From assembly GCF_002959965.1 (NCBI RefSeq), contig NZ_PREV01000026.1:782501-846500 (forward strand): a stretch of 64,000 nt of DNA. Direction: 5' to 3'. A program made the translations under genes and the position numbers. Shown here piece after piece: positions 1-10,446 of the stretch. The first letter of the stretch is position 1, and each line of letters opens with the position of its first letter. The notes under the pieces are model-generated. The model worked only from the letters and a program-made list of their open reading frames with translations, had not been told where the DNA came from and made no database searches. The DNA is from Microbulbifer pacificus (GTDB taxonomy: Bacteria > Pseudomonadota > Gammaproteobacteria > Pseudomonadales > Cellvibrionaceae).

Positions 1-150
1 TTAAAACGTAATTCATTGACATGAGTTACTTGCTTCCGATAAATCTTTTTCTAGCCGAAGCTAGATGTTCGATCCATCACTCCGCAAGCACCCACACATA
101 TTGCTTGATCGAATTTTTAAACAACGCAGCGTGACGCTCGGTCATCACTG
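1..150 (-). promoter_or_regulatory. 16S rRNA 5' leader (boxA region) of an rRNA operon
   Basis: Read on the minus strand, this has the layout of a gammaproteobacterial 16S leader. A boxA-like antitermination segment (TTGTTTAAAAATT, about 114-126) is followed by ATCAAGCAATATGTGTGGGTG and, near the edge, TCAATGAATTACGTTTTAA. The E. coli rrn leader has matching blocks (ATCAGACAATCTGTGTGGGC, then CACGTAATTCATTACG) just before mature 16S. The 16S gene itself should begin within a few bases outside position 1. None of the mature rRNA is visible. Confidence 0.85.
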
Positions 151-159
151 GGGACGCGT

Positions 160-187
160 ATTCTACACATCCAATCTGCTGAAGCAA
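160..187 (-). promoter_or_regulatory. rRNA promoter P2 (candidate)
   Basis: On the minus strand, a -35 TTGCTT (182-187) is separated by 16 nt from a -10 TAGAAT (160-165). A GC-rich discriminator (ACGCGTCCCC) follows, as expected for stringently controlled rRNA promoters. Upstream A-tracts (188-215) could act as an UP element. Confidence 0.65.
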
Positions 188-296
188 GTGCTTTTTGGCA
201 GACTTTTTTGGCTTCGAAACCGTTGAACTTTCTACTGAACTTCAACGCTTTCGAGCACCTCGACCACCGCTTCCGGTGACCTTCGAAGTGGCGCGC

Positions 297-324
297 ATTA
301 TAGCGACCTCTTCGACCTTGGCAA
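297..324 (-). promoter_or_regulatory. rRNA promoter P1 (candidate)
   Basis: On the minus strand, TTGCCA (319-324) lies 16 nt from a perfect -10 TATAAT (297-302) followed by GCGCGC. The upstream segment (325-360) is rich in A and T tracts, like an UP element. Together with the promoter near 160-187 this makes the usual tandem rrn arrangement. Confidence 0.75.
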
Positions 325-329
325 GCGCT

Positions 330-669
330 TTCTGAAATTCTTTTTCCGGGAAAACCCTTTGAAGATCAACAGCTTACTTCGCCTTAACGCCGCGCTTTGA
401 GTTGCCTCGTCAGCGGCGAGGGCGCGAACTATACGAACCTGACCTCGCCGGTGCAAGCACTTTTCAAAAAAAAATTTACGCGCGTCCAGATTGGCGACAA
501 GAAAACCCCGTGGCCACACGGGTAGCCCTGCCGTTTCTCGAGGTGGATTTCTTAAGAGTAGTCTGGCGGGGAGAATCTGCCAAAAAACGGGAGGGAAGTC
601 CGGCCAACATCAAGCGATACCGGCCGGACAGAATCAGAAATGGCCCGGTCTCAATCCGAGCATGAGTGA
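330..669. other. Intergenic, no gene seen
   Basis: Apart from the upstream part of the rRNA promoter region and a weak hairpin near 598-629, I see no convincing gene in this stretch. The short open frames here have poor starts and no recognisable domain. Confidence 0.6.
588..630 (-). terminator. Weak terminator candidate after pssA
   Basis: Arms GTCCGGCC (598-605) and GGCCGGAC (622-629) can pair. On the minus strand the hairpin is followed, after about ten bases, by a short T run. The gap between stem and T run makes this a weak call. Confidence 0.35.
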
Positions 670-1548
670 TCAGCTGCTTGGCTCATCATCACTTTTCGGC
701 GACACACCTCCAGCAGCCCCCTCCTGTTGAGCCCTGCGACGCTCACGTAGCGCCTTCAAAGCCCACATAGCCGGCCCGGAGAAGGTATAGATAACCGCGA
801 TCACCAACAGGACCCTGGGGGGATCAATAGTCACCAGACTGAACACAAGGATAATGACCAACAACATGACGAAGGGGACGCGCCCCTTGAAATCGAGCTT
901 TTTGAAACTGGTGTAGTGGAAATTGGAAACCATAAGCATCCCCGCCACCACAGTAACCAGTGCCGCCACAACGGCCAGACCGGTGCCAACATCTGCGTCG
1001 TGTCCCGCCCACACCATGCTGGCGACAATAGCCGCTGCGGTTGGGCTGGCAAGGCCGATAAACACCCCCTTGTCGACGGTGTCCACCTGGGTATTGAAGC
1101 GGGCAAGGCGCAGCGCCGCGCACGCCGCATACAGAAAGGCCGCCGCCCAACCCAGCTTACCGAGAGGGCCAAGCCCCCAGCTGAACACGACCAGAGCCGG
1201 CGCCAACCCGAAGGAAACCATATCGGAAAGGGAGTCGTACTGGACGCCGAATGCGCTCTGGGTGTCTGTCAGACGGGCAACCCGTCCATCCAGTCCATCC
1301 AGAATCATGGCCGCAAAAATGGCAATAGCGGCAGCTTCAAAGTTACCCCCCATCCCCGCGACAATTGCATAGAAACCACTAAACAGGGCACCCGTAGTGA
1401 TCAGATTCGGCAGTAAGTAAATGCCTTTCGCACGCACTCTCTTACCGCTGGCTGAAACTTCCTCCTCGATATGCTCATCGACGGGAAGACGGATCTCCTC
1501 TTCCGCAGGAGAGCCTGCTGATCCCCGAGCTTCCGGTTTATCGCTCAT
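670..1548 (-). CDS. pssA: CDP-diacylglycerol--serine O-phosphatidyltransferase
   Basis: 292 aa integral membrane enzyme that makes phosphatidylserine from CDP-diacylglycerol and serine, the first committed step to phosphatidylethanolamine. The CDP-alcohol phosphotransferase signature is visible near residues 80-105 (DGLDGRVAR, then G, three residues, D, three residues, D). Several hydrophobic helices follow. The ATG at 1548 is preferred over an in-frame TTG five codons upstream because GGAAGGAAG sits just before it. It is the last gene of the ilvB-ilvN-ilvC-pssA series, an order also found in pseudomonads, but a strong hairpin separates it from ilvC. The hydrophilic N-terminal about 40 residues are longer than in short family members. 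Confidence 0.93.
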   Translation of the reverse strand: MSDKPEARGSAGSPAEEEIRLPVDEHIEEEVSASGKRVRAKGIYLLPNLITTGALFSGFYAIVAGMGGNFEAAAIAIFAAMILDGLDGRVARLTDTQSAFGVQYDSLSDMVSFGLAPALVVFSWGLGPLGKLGWAAAFLYAACAALRLARFNTQVDTVDKGVFIGLASPTAAAIVASMVWAGHDADVGTGLAVVAALVTVVAGMLMVSNFHYTSFKKLDFKGRVPFVMLLVIILVFSLVTIDPPRVLLVIAVIYTFSGPAMWALKALRERRRAQQEGAAGGVSPKSDDEPSS

Positions 1549-1610
1549 ACAACTTCCTTCCAAATCCAGTCAGGTTGATATGCCTGCGAGTGTACAGTGG
1601 CGAGCCGACA

Positions 1611-1650
1611 AAAAAAAAGCGGCGAGACCATCTGGTCTCGCCGCTTTTTT
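1611..1650 (-). terminator. Terminator after ilvC
   Basis: Hairpin AGCGGCGAGACCA / TGGTCTCGCCGCT, flanked by an A run on one side and a T run on the other, so it could work in both directions. It lies 16 bases past the ilvC stop on the minus strand. Confidence 0.85.
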
Positions 1651-1665
1651 GCCAAAGTGCAGAGA

Positions 1666-2694
<1,029 letters not shown>

Positions 2695-2774
2695 TTACTT
2701 CCTGCTTTAAGTACTTTAAAAAGTCATTCCACGCTGAAAACTCAGCGTTGAAGAATTTGTTGACGGTTCGACGC

Positions 2775-3266
2775 TCAAATACTGAGGACCTTTTCACCAC
2801 GGGCGATCCCCGAAACACCGGTGCGCACAACCTCCATAATGGTGTGCTCCCCCAGTGCCTGTAAAAAAGCGTCCAATTTCTCACTGGTACCGGTCACCTG
2901 TACCGTGTACATGTTGCTGGTGACATCAACAATCTGACCACGAAAGATGTCCACACTGCGCTTGACTTCATCCCGCTGGGCCCCGGTTGCACGCACCTTG
3001 ACCAGCAGCAACTCACGCTCGATATGTGACCCCTCGGTGAGGTCCACCAGTTTCACCACATCGATCAGCTTGTTCAGATTCTTGGTGATCTGTTCAATTT
3101 TGTGGTCATCCCCGATGGTAGTCAGCGTCAGGCGCGACAGGGTCGCATCCTCGGTAGGCGCTACAGTAAGACTCTCAATGTTGTAGCCTCGCTGAGAAAA
3201 CAGGCCAACCACACGCGACAACGCACCGGGTTCGTTCTCCATCAGAACTGAAATGATTCTGCGCAT
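2775..3266 (-). CDS. ilvN: Acetolactate synthase small (regulatory) subunit
   Basis: 163 aa, the usual length for the IlvH/IlvN regulatory subunit. The N-terminal ACT domain begins MRRIISVLMENEPGALSRV and contains the RGYNIESL segment that forms the valine-binding site. The C-terminal ALS-ss domain follows. It binds the large subunit and confers valine feedback inhibition. It starts 15 nt after the ilvB stop, so the two subunits are probably translationally coupled. Confidence 0.96.
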   Translation of the reverse strand: MRRIISVLMENEPGALSRVVGLFSQRGYNIESLTVAPTEDATLSRLTLTTIGDDHKIEQITKNLNKLIDVVKLVDLTEGSHIERELLLVKVRATGAQRDEVKRSVDIFRGQIVDVTSNMYTVQVTGTSEKLDAFLQALGEHTIMEVVRTGVSGIARGEKVLSI

Positions 3267-3281
3267 TCTGTCTACCTCCCT

Positions 3282-5018
3282 TTACGTCCGTTCCGTCTTG
3301 CTGAGCCACATATCCCGCATGGAGCCATTCGGCATCACCTGCATGGGGTAGACATGCTCGGACGGATCGACGTAAACGTCGATAAACACGGTACGATCCT
3401 TCATCGCAAATGCCTCGGCCAGTTTGCCGTGCAACTCATCGCGATGCTCGATCTTTATGCCCAGATGGCCGTAGGCCTCCGCCAGCTTGATGAAGTCCGG
3501 CAGAGACTCCTCATACACGCTGTTGGAGAGGCGACCTTCGTACTGCATTTCCTGCCACTGCTTCACCATCCCGAGAGCCTGGTTGTTCAGGCACAGGATC
3601 TTCACCGGCAGGTGATACTGGGTTGCGGTTGACAGCTCCTGGATACACATCTGGATACTGCCTTCACCGGTCACGCACACCACTTCCGAATCCGGGAATG
3701 CCATTTTCACGCCCAGCGCCGCCGGCAGGCCGAAGCCCATGGTGCCCAGACCACCGGAGTTGATCCAACGGCGGGGTTTGTCGAACAGATAATACTGGGC
3801 GGCAAACATCTGGTGCTGACCAACGTCAGAGGTTACGTAGGCATCGCCTTTGGTAATCTCGTGCACTGCGCGAATCACTTCCTGCGGCATAATCATGTCG
3901 CCATCTGTGCGGTAACGGGGAGCGGTATACAGCCCATGACGCTCTCGCCAGTCATCGATCTGACGCCACCAATCGACTATTGCTGACTGGTCCGGCATCT
4001 CTTTCGATGCTTTAAGCATTTCCAGCATTTCCCTCAAAACCGACTGCACCGTTCCCACGATTGGCACATCGGCAGTGATGGTTTTGGAAATGGAGGCCGG
4101 ATCCACGTCGATATGAATAACTTTGGCTCCGGGGCAGAACTTGCCCGGGGTGTTGGTAACCCGGTCATCAAAGCGTGCGCCCACCGCCAGGATCACATCC
4201 GCATGATGCATGGCCGTATTGGCCTCGAAGGTACCGTGCATTCCAAGCATGCCGAGGAAGCGCTTGTCGGTACCCGGATAGGCTCCGAGCCCCATCAGGG
4301 TGTTGGTCACCGGGAAATTCAGATACTGGGCCAGCTCCGTCAGCAGGTCTGAACCGTCGCCCTGAACCACACCACCACCGGCGTAGATAACCGGGCGACG
4401 GGCAGACAACAGCAGAGCGACCGCTTTGCGGATCTGGCCAGTGTGCCCCTTGCCCGCGGGGGTGTAGGAACGCATGCGGAGCTTTTCCGGATACTGATAC
4501 GGGAAACGATCTACCGGGTTGGTGACATCTTTGGGGATATCAATCACCACCGGACCGGGGCGGCCAGTGGAAGCGATATAGAACGCCTTTTTTACGACTT
4601 CAGGGATATCTCCCGCATTCTTCACCAGGAAGCTGTGCTTCACGATCGGCCGCGAACAGCCGACCATATCGGTTTCCTGGAAGGCATCCTCGCCAATCTT
4701 GTCGGACGGCACCTGACCGGAAATCACCACCATGGGAATGGAGTCCATATAGGCTGTGGCGATACCAGTGATGGCATTGGTGGCCCCCGGGCCGGAGGTT
4801 ACCAATACAACCCCGGTCTTGCCGGTAGCGCGGGCATAGCCGTCCGCGGCGTGCGTGGCGCCCTGCTCATGGCGTACCAGCACATGCTTGATGCCCTTCT
4901 GACGGAAGATGGCGTCGTAAATATGCAGTGCCGAACCGCCGGGGTAACCAAATATCAGGTCCACCCCTTCATCCTGCAGCGCGCGAACCAACATATCGCC
5001 GCCGGAGAGTAATTCCAC
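3282..5018 (-). CDS. ilvB: Acetolactate synthase large (catalytic) subunit
   Basis: 578 aa ThDP- and FAD-dependent enzyme that condenses two pyruvates, or pyruvate and 2-oxobutyrate, in the first common step of branched-chain amino acid synthesis. The catalytic glutamate is in RHEQGA (E51). The ThDP/Mg motif in the C-terminal domain is GEGS...NN, with Glu where E. coli IlvI has Asp. I chose a GTG start at 5018 because GAGGGGG precedes it at good spacing and the N-terminus then aligns with family members (ELLSG). A longer reading from a TTG at 5042 is possible. It heads the ilvBNC operon. Confidence 0.95.
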   Translation of the reverse strand: MELLSGGDMLVRALQDEGVDLIFGYPGGSALHIYDAIFRQKGIKHVLVRHEQGATHAADGYARATGKTGVVLVTSGPGATNAITGIATAYMDSIPMVVISGQVPSDKIGEDAFQETDMVGCSRPIVKHSFLVKNAGDIPEVVKKAFYIASTGRPGPVVIDIPKDVTNPVDRFPYQYPEKLRMRSYTPAGKGHTGQIRKAVALLLSARRPVIYAGGGVVQGDGSDLLTELAQYLNFPVTNTLMGLGAYPGTDKRFLGMLGMHGTFEANTAMHHADVILAVGARFDDRVTNTPGKFCPGAKVIHIDVDPASISKTITADVPIVGTVQSVLREMLEMLKASKEMPDQSAIVDWWRQIDDWRERHGLYTAPRYRTDGDMIMPQEVIRAVHEITKGDAYVTSDVGQHQMFAAQYYLFDKPRRWINSGGLGTMGFGLPAALGVKMAFPDSEVVCVTGEGSIQMCIQELSTATQYHLPVKILCLNNQALGMVKQWQEMQYEGRLSNSVYEESLPDFIKLAEAYGHLGIKIEHRDELHGKLAEAFAMKDRTVFIDVYVDPSEHVYPMQVMPNGSMRDMWLSKTERT

Positions 5019-5277
5019 TTGAGCCCCCTCAAAATTTCCCAATTCTTAGGACCTGCATCATCCACAGGCCACAGAAAACCGCTTAGCGCGAAAGCCAGAC
5101 GGCGATTCTAAAGGAAAAGCGTGATAAATATCAGCCTTAAACGCAGATTTAGCCCGTTTTTTAGGATAGCTTCACGGCAATGCCAAAACTGCGCGGAATC
5201 CACCCGCCGTAAAACCGGACCGGGGACTCCAAGGCCTCCAGATGGGGAGGACCTCCTCGACAGGAGGTGGTGGGCGC

Positions 5278-5325
5278 TTAACCCACCGGAGAGCGTATGC
5301 GGACCACAGGGTGTTGTGGTGACAT
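5278..5325 (-). CDS. Possible ilv leader peptide (15 aa)
   Basis: ATG at 5325, about 20 nt after the predicted transcription start, opens a 15-codon frame reading MSPQHPVVRIRSPVG, ending in TAA at 5278. Four of 15 residues are Val or Ile, including adjacent Val codons. The stop codon falls inside a GGTGGG/CCCACC hairpin and a second strong hairpin follows. This layout resembles ribosome-mediated attenuation. However, the SD is weak and I find no classical terminator with a T run, so the call is speculative. Confidence 0.25.
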   Translation of the reverse strand: MSPQHPVVRIRSPVG

Positions 5326-5348
5326 CTACTTCGCCGAGTGAACCGCAA

Positions 5349-5376
5349 ATTGTCCAGCTTGAGCCCCGGGTGTCAA
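5349..5376 (-). promoter_or_regulatory. Promoter candidate for ilvBNC
   Basis: On the minus strand, a perfect -35 TTGACA (5371-5376) lies 16 nt from GACAAT (5349-5354). It would give a leader of about 325 nt before the ilvB GTG. Confidence 0.5.
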
Positions 5377-5582
5377 TAGAATGAAGCTGTTTTGCTCCAT
5401 TGTGGGGCGACGTTTGGAGCACAGTTCATCCCCATAGCCCTTCTCCATGGAACAAATTGTTAACCCCGTCGCGAGTTATCCCTGCCAGCCCGCTAAAATC
5501 GAGCCTTACAAGCTGTCCGCAATGCGGTAGTGTTAACCACTGCGGGCACCACACTACGACAACAACACAAGGCAGTTCCTCC

Positions 5583-6062
5583 ATGCGCAACTTCATCGCC
5601 TCCCTGGTACTCGGTATGGGATTGATGACATCGGTCCAGGCAGACGGCATCTACAAATGGGTCGATGAAGACGGCGTGGTGCATTTTGGTTCTCAACCGC
5701 CAAAGAAAGAGCAGGTTGAAGTCGTAAAGGCGCCGAAATCCGACCGCCTCAAACAGTGGCAGCAGGAGCAGAATGCCCTGGAGGCACAACGCCAGTTGGC
5801 CACAGCCGCCGACATCAATTCGGAAAAGGCGCCGGAGCCTCAAACAGAACAAGAACAGCAGCCCGAACAGGCCGACAGCAGCGCCGCGGAAATGGTCGCT
5901 CGCGCGCAGCGTTGCCGAAGTGCCCAGGCGCGACTGCAGGAACTCCAGTCCAGACCGCGTGTGCGCGAAGTGGATGCCAACGGCAACTACCGGGTACTGC
6001 CGGAAGAGGAGCGCCAGCAACGTATCCAGCAGGCCAAAAGCATATTGCAGAACAACTGCTGA
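5583..6062 (+). CDS. DUF4124 domain protein, exported
   Basis: 159 aa. An N-terminal signal peptide (residues 1-20, cleavage after VQA) is followed directly by the DUF4124 motif DGIYKWVDEDGVVHFGSQPP (about 21-40). The rest is Gln/Glu/Arg-rich and likely helical. It ends in a low-complexity region and a C-terminal Cys. DUF4124 proteins are common in proteobacterial periplasms and have no agreed function. The start is the ATG directly before the signal peptide; longer in-frame readings lack one. It is convergent with the RND pump gene, with only 7 nt between stops. Confidence 0.8.
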   Translation: MRNFIASLVLGMGLMTSVQADGIYKWVDEDGVVHFGSQPPKKEQVEVVKAPKSDRLKQWQQEQNALEAQRQLATAADINSEKAPEPQTEQEQQPEQADSSAAEMVARAQRCRSAQARLQELQSRPRVREVDANGNYRVLPEEERQQRIQQAKSILQNNC

Positions 6063-6069
6063 TCTTCGC

Positions 6070-9000
6070 TTACTCGGATGCCGGCGGGCCGCCCATGCCC
6101 GCCGCATGATCCTCCACACGCGCTTCCCGCGCCGATCCCCCCGCATAGTCCCGCCCCAGCAACAAATACATCGCCGGTACAACGAACAGAGTAAATACCG
6201 TGCCGATCGTCATCCCCGAAGCCACCACCAGCCCCATGGCGAAGCGCGCCCCGCCACCGGGTCCGGCCGCAATCAACAGCGGCACCATGGCCAGCACCAG
6301 AGAAGCTGTCGTCATGAGGATGGGGCGCAAGCGGATACTGGAGGCTTCTTCAATGGCCTCACGCTTGCTCCTGCCCTGTAACTGCAGCTGGTTGGCGAAT
6401 TCCACAATCAGAATTCCGTGTTTGGAAATAACGCCAATAAGCGTCACCAGGCCTACCTGCGTATAGATATTCAGGGTCGTCAGCCCCAGGCTGACAAAAA
6501 TCATTGCGCCACACACGCTCATGGGCACCGTAACCAGCATGATCAGCGGGTCGCGCCAGGATTCAAACTGAGCCGCCAGTACCAGGTAGATCACAACCAG
6601 CGCAAAGAAAAAGGTCACCAGCAGATCGGAGCCCTCATTTTTGAACTGGCGCGACTGACCGGAATAGTCCGTGGAATATTCTCGCGGCAGGACTTCCCGG
6701 GCCGCGCTTTCGAGGATACCCAGAGCCTCTCCGAGCGGCACACCGGGACGCGGTACGCCGGAAATGGTCACCGCGTTCAGCTGCTGAAAACGTTTTAACT
6801 GCTGGGGTTCCACGCTCTCTTCAATACGCACCAGGGTGGATAATGGCACCATGCTGCCGTCACCGGCGCGAATGTAGTACTGCTTTAATTGATCGCCGGT
6901 AAGCCGCTCAGTACGCACCACCTGTGGAATCACCTTGTAGCTGCGATTGTCTAGTGAAAAGCGGTTGGTATACCCCCCAGACATCATCGACCCCAGCTCA
7001 CGCGCCAGATCTGCCATGTCCACACCGATGGACGCGGCTTTGTCACGGTCTATCACCACCGTCAACCTCGGCTTGTCGAGTTTCAGGTCCGCATCGAGAA
7101 AAATAAATCGCTTGCTGGCAAGCGCACGCCCCATTATTTCGTCCGAAAAACTCGCGAGCGTAGAGATCGGCTCGGTAGTGCCGATCACGAATTCCACCGG
7201 CAGGGTACCGCCCGCGGTGGGCAGGCTAGGGGGGACAAAGGTGGCGATTTTGAGACCCGCGATCTGCGAGACTTCACCATTGATCACCTCCTGCATTTCA
7301 TGGGTGCTTTTATTGCGTTTGTTCCAGGAAGACAGCACAAACCCGGCAATGGCACTGTTAGAACTGTTGCCCGCGCCACCCACGCCGTTCAGCAGAAACA
7401 GGTTTTCCACTTCCGGATGTCGGTCCCGCACACGGTTGATTTCGCCGGTGTACTGCTCCATATAATCCAGAGTGGCGAAGGAGTCGCCACTGGCGATCCC
7501 CAGAACAAATCCGCGATCCTCTTTCGGCTCCAGTTCACTGGGCGATGTAATGAATAGAAAATAACAGCTCGCCAGAACAATCAGTCCGAATACCAGGATA
7601 ACCAGTCGCTCATCCAGAGCGCGATGCAGGCGGCGCCGGTAACCCTCTTCCAAACGCCGCAGTCGGCGTTCAAGCCAGGCTTCAAAGCAATTGCCACGCT
7701 CACCGTCCTCTGCCTTCAGTACTTTCGCCGCCATCATCGGCGACAAGGTCAGCGCCACCACCCCGGAGAGCAGAACGGCCCCCGCCAGCGAGAAGGCAAA
7801 CTCCACAAACAGCGTTCCGGTGAGGCCACCAAGAAACCCGATCGGCAGGTACACCGCAATCAACGTGGTCGTCATGGCAACAATGGGCCAGGCCAGCTCT
7901 CGCGCGCCTTTCAAGGCCGCATCCTGTGGTGTCATTCCCTCCTCGATATGCCGGTGCACGTTTTCCAGCACAATGATCGCATCGTCTACCACGATACCGA
8001 TGGCAAGCACCATGGCGAGCAGTGTGAGCAGGTTGATGGAAAATCCCATCAGTAACATCAGAAACAGAGCACCGACCATCGACAGCGGAACAGCCACCGC
8101 CGGGATAATCACACTGCGCAGAGAACCGAGAAACAGATAGATAACCACAATGACAATCAGCACCGCCTCGGCGATGGTTTTTATCACCTCGTTTATGGAA
8201 TCCTGAATATACTCGGTGCTGTCGTAAGGAATTTCCCCCAACATGCCCTCCGGCAGTTGCGGGAAGATTTCACCGTGCAGCTTGTCGCGCACATCCGCAA
8301 TCACATCCAGCGCATTCGCGTCAGGCGCCACCTCCACCGCCACAAAGGTTGCCGACCGCCCATTGAACGTAACCGACGTGTCGTACGACTCAGACCCCAG
8401 TTCGACTTCCGCCACATCTTCCAGGCGCACCAGCTGATCGCCATCGGCACGCACCACCAGCTTGCGAAAGGCGTGCTCGGAGGCGATATCCGTATCCGCC
8501 CGAATATCCATAGCCACCCGGGTACCCTTGGTACGACCTACCGCGGCCAGTACATTGTTCTGCCGCAGCGCACTTGTGATATCCCCGGCCGTAACCCCCT
8601 GTGCCGCCATCTCCGCCGGTTTCAGCCATATACGCATCGCGAAAGTACGGTTGCCCAACAACTGCGCCCGCTGCACTCCGGGCACGGTGGATAACTTCGG
8701 TTGCACCACGCGGGTGATGTAATCGGTAATCTGGTTGTTATCGAGAATTTCCGAAGAAAAAGACAGGTACATGGCGGCAATGGTTTCTCCCACCGCCAGA
8801 TCCACCGTGGAATCCTCGGACTCCAGCGGCAGCTCGTTACGCAGTTTATTGACCTTGGCAACCACCTGAGTGAGCACTTCATTGGGGTCATAGTCCAGGC
8901 GCACATAAGCCTGTATTACGGAAATACCTTGAATACTGGTGGAGACGATGTAGTCGAGGCCGTCGGCGCTGGCAATTTCCTGCTCCAGCGGCGTAGTGAT

Positions 9001-9186
9001 AAACCCCTGGACCAAATCTGCATCCGCCCCCACATACACCGTGCTCACGGTGATAACCGCGTTTTCCAGTTCAGGATATTGGCGTACATTGAGTTCAGAG
9101 GTAGAGCGCAACCCCAGCAGGAAAATAAACAGGCTTACAACACAGGCCAGTACCGGTTTGCGAATGAAGATATCGGTAAAATTCAC
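6070..9186 (-). CDS. RND multidrug efflux pump, inner-membrane permease (HAE1 family)
   Basis: About 1038 aa, the AcrB/MexB length. It is a proton-driven drug exporter expected as a trimer spanning inner membrane and periplasm. The N-terminus (FTDIFIRKPVLA, then TM1), two large periplasmic porter/docking regions and two six-helix bundles are evident. The TM4 proton-relay pair is in GIVVDDAIIVLENVHRH. I prefer the GTG at 9186, with AGGGA upstream; an in-frame GTG at 9216 would add ten residues. It follows its adaptor gene by 29 nt. No outer-membrane TolC-type gene is adjacent, so it probably uses one encoded elsewhere. Substrates cannot be inferred. Confidence 0.93.
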   Translation of the reverse strand: MNFTDIFIRKPVLACVVSLFIFLLGLRSTSELNVRQYPELENAVITVSTVYVGADADLVQGFITTPLEQEIASADGLDYIVSTSIQGISVIQAYVRLDYDPNEVLTQVVAKVNKLRNELPLESEDSTVDLAVGETIAAMYLSFSSEILDNNQITDYITRVVQPKLSTVPGVQRAQLLGNRTFAMRIWLKPAEMAAQGVTAGDITSALRQNNVLAAVGRTKGTRVAMDIRADTDIASEHAFRKLVVRADGDQLVRLEDVAEVELGSESYDTSVTFNGRSATFVAVEVAPDANALDVIADVRDKLHGEIFPQLPEGMLGEIPYDSTEYIQDSINEVIKTIAEAVLIVIVVIYLFLGSLRSVIIPAVAVPLSMVGALFLMLLMGFSINLLTLLAMVLAIGIVVDDAIIVLENVHRHIEEGMTPQDAALKGARELAWPIVAMTTTLIAVYLPIGFLGGLTGTLFVEFAFSLAGAVLLSGVVALTLSPMMAAKVLKAEDGERGNCFEAWLERRLRRLEEGYRRRLHRALDERLVILVFGLIVLASCYFLFITSPSELEPKEDRGFVLGIASGDSFATLDYMEQYTGEINRVRDRHPEVENLFLLNGVGGAGNSSNSAIAGFVLSSWNKRNKSTHEMQEVINGEVSQIAGLKIATFVPPSLPTAGGTLPVEFVIGTTEPISTLASFSDEIMGRALASKRFIFLDADLKLDKPRLTVVIDRDKAASIGVDMADLARELGSMMSGGYTNRFSLDNRSYKVIPQVVRTERLTGDQLKQYYIRAGDGSMVPLSTLVRIEESVEPQQLKRFQQLNAVTISGVPRPGVPLGEALGILESAAREVLPREYSTDYSGQSRQFKNEGSDLLVTFFFALVVIYLVLAAQFESWRDPLIMLVTVPMSVCGAMIFVSLGLTTLNIYTQVGLVTLIGVISKHGILIVEFANQLQLQGRSKREAIEEASSIRLRPILMTTASLVLAMVPLLIAAGPGGGARFAMGLVVASGMTIGTVFTLFVVPAMYLLLGRDYAGGSAREARVEDHAAGMGGPPASE

Positions 9187-9215
9187 GCGGCGTCCCTGCC
9201 TGCGATGTTCATGCA

Positions 9216-10403
9216 CTAACTATTGTCAGGTTTTGGCGCCAACTGATCTGGCGGGGGGTTCTCGTTGTTGATAATAACTCCGCCGTCATTGCGCAGTTTC
9301 AGCAAGCCACTTGTTGCCACTTGCTCGCCGGCTTCGACACCTTCGACGATTTCAATCAGATCGCCGCGCTCCTCACCGGTCTTGACGAAGCGCTTGACTG
9401 CCACCCACTCAGGAGGCGCGACTTCCCCCATCGGACTTTTCTGCACAGGCTTGCCCGATGTCTCTATTTTTGCCTTGCGAATCACGAACACCGCATTGCC
9501 ATAGGGGGCAAAGCTGATGGAGGTCCGGGGCACCACCAGCACATCGCGAAACTTTTCCACTTTCACCGCGACATCCGCAAACATGCCGGGACGCAATTTA
9601 CGCTCCGCATTTTCCAGCGTGGCCTGCAGCAGGAAGGTGCGGTTACGGGGATCAATTTCCGAATCAATGGCGGTAATACGCCCCGAGAAGACCTGTCCGG
9701 GAATGGCCGCGGCAGTGAGTTCAATACCCTGCCCCTCCCGCACCCGGGAAAAATCCCGTTCGGACAGGGAGAAATCCACAAAGATGGGATGGAGCTGTTG
9801 AAGGGACACCACCGCATCCCCGGGGGACACATTCTGCCCAAGATCCACCTGGCGAATACCCAGCTGCCCGGAAAATGGTGCGGTAATGGTACGCTCGCGG
9901 ATAGTGGCGCGCTGCACGCTCAGAGAGGCAAGCACCTGATCGAGAGTCGCCTGGGCCTGGTCCAGTTCGCGCAGTGTGGCAACGCCTTTTTTATACAGTT
10001 CGGAAATCCGCTTGTAGTCTCGCTCCGCCAGCCGGCGCTCGGCTTCCAGCACCTCAATTTGAGCGGTTTCCGGTGCGGCGGTCAGCTCGGCCAGCACAGC
10101 GCCCTTGTCGACGGACTGGCCGGATTCAAAGTAGATGGCTTTAACCTCCCCCTGAGCCTGGGTAGTGACATTGACGCCATTAACTGCACGCAGGCTGCCA
10201 ACGGCACTCAGACGGGTCTGCCAACGCTGCTGTGCGACACGGGTGGTGGTGACGGTGGCGGGCGGCAGCGACATGTTGTCCATAAACTGGTTCATCATGT
10301 ACAGGCCAAAAAACTTGAAGCCGAAGATACCGCCGAACACAACAAGGCAGCCCAGCAGCATCCACAACATGCGCCGGCTAAACAGCTGCCTTACCAGTGA
10401 CAT
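9216..10403 (-). CDS. RND efflux periplasmic adaptor (membrane fusion protein)
   Basis: 395 aa MexA/AcrA-type adaptor linking the downstream pump to an outer-membrane channel. It has an N-terminal membrane anchor (about residues 12-36) and no lipobox Cys. A lipoyl/barrel-sandwich half follows (QGEVKAIYFESGQSVDKGAVLAEL begins at about 84; only the start is given). A helical hairpin covers roughly 110-175, and the second lipoyl half is TAPFSGQLGIRQVDLGQNV. Beta-barrel and membrane-proximal domains complete it. It is cotranscribed with the pump and lies 43 nt after the clpB stop, on the same strand. Confidence 0.92.
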   Translation of the reverse strand: MSLVRQLFSRRMLWMLLGCLVVFGGIFGFKFFGLYMMNQFMDNMSLPPATVTTTRVAQQRWQTRLSAVGSLRAVNGVNVTTQAQGEVKAIYFESGQSVDKGAVLAELTAAPETAQIEVLEAERRLAERDYKRISELYKKGVATLRELDQAQATLDQVLASLSVQRATIRERTITAPFSGQLGIRQVDLGQNVSPGDAVVSLQQLHPIFVDFSLSERDFSRVREGQGIELTAAAIPGQVFSGRITAIDSEIDPRNRTFLLQATLENAERKLRPGMFADVAVKVEKFRDVLVVPRTSISFAPYGNAVFVIRKAKIETSGKPVQKSPMGEVAPPEWVAVKRFVKTGEERGDLIEIVEGVEAGEQVATSGLLKLRNDGGVIINNENPPPDQLAPKPDNS

Positions 10404-10446
10404 ACATCAGGTCCATTGATAATTGCCCTTCCACGGGCGACCGGTA

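Larger units (their letters stand above)
5019..5582. other. Intergenic region: ilvB leader and divergent promoter region
   Basis: On the minus strand it contains a promoter candidate, a possible short leader peptide and several strong hairpins, for example ACCTCCT/AGGAGGT near 5250-5270 and GGTGGG/CCCACC near 5271-5290. The plus-strand portion carries the upstream region of the DUF4124 gene. No longer gene is convincing. Confidence 0.6.
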
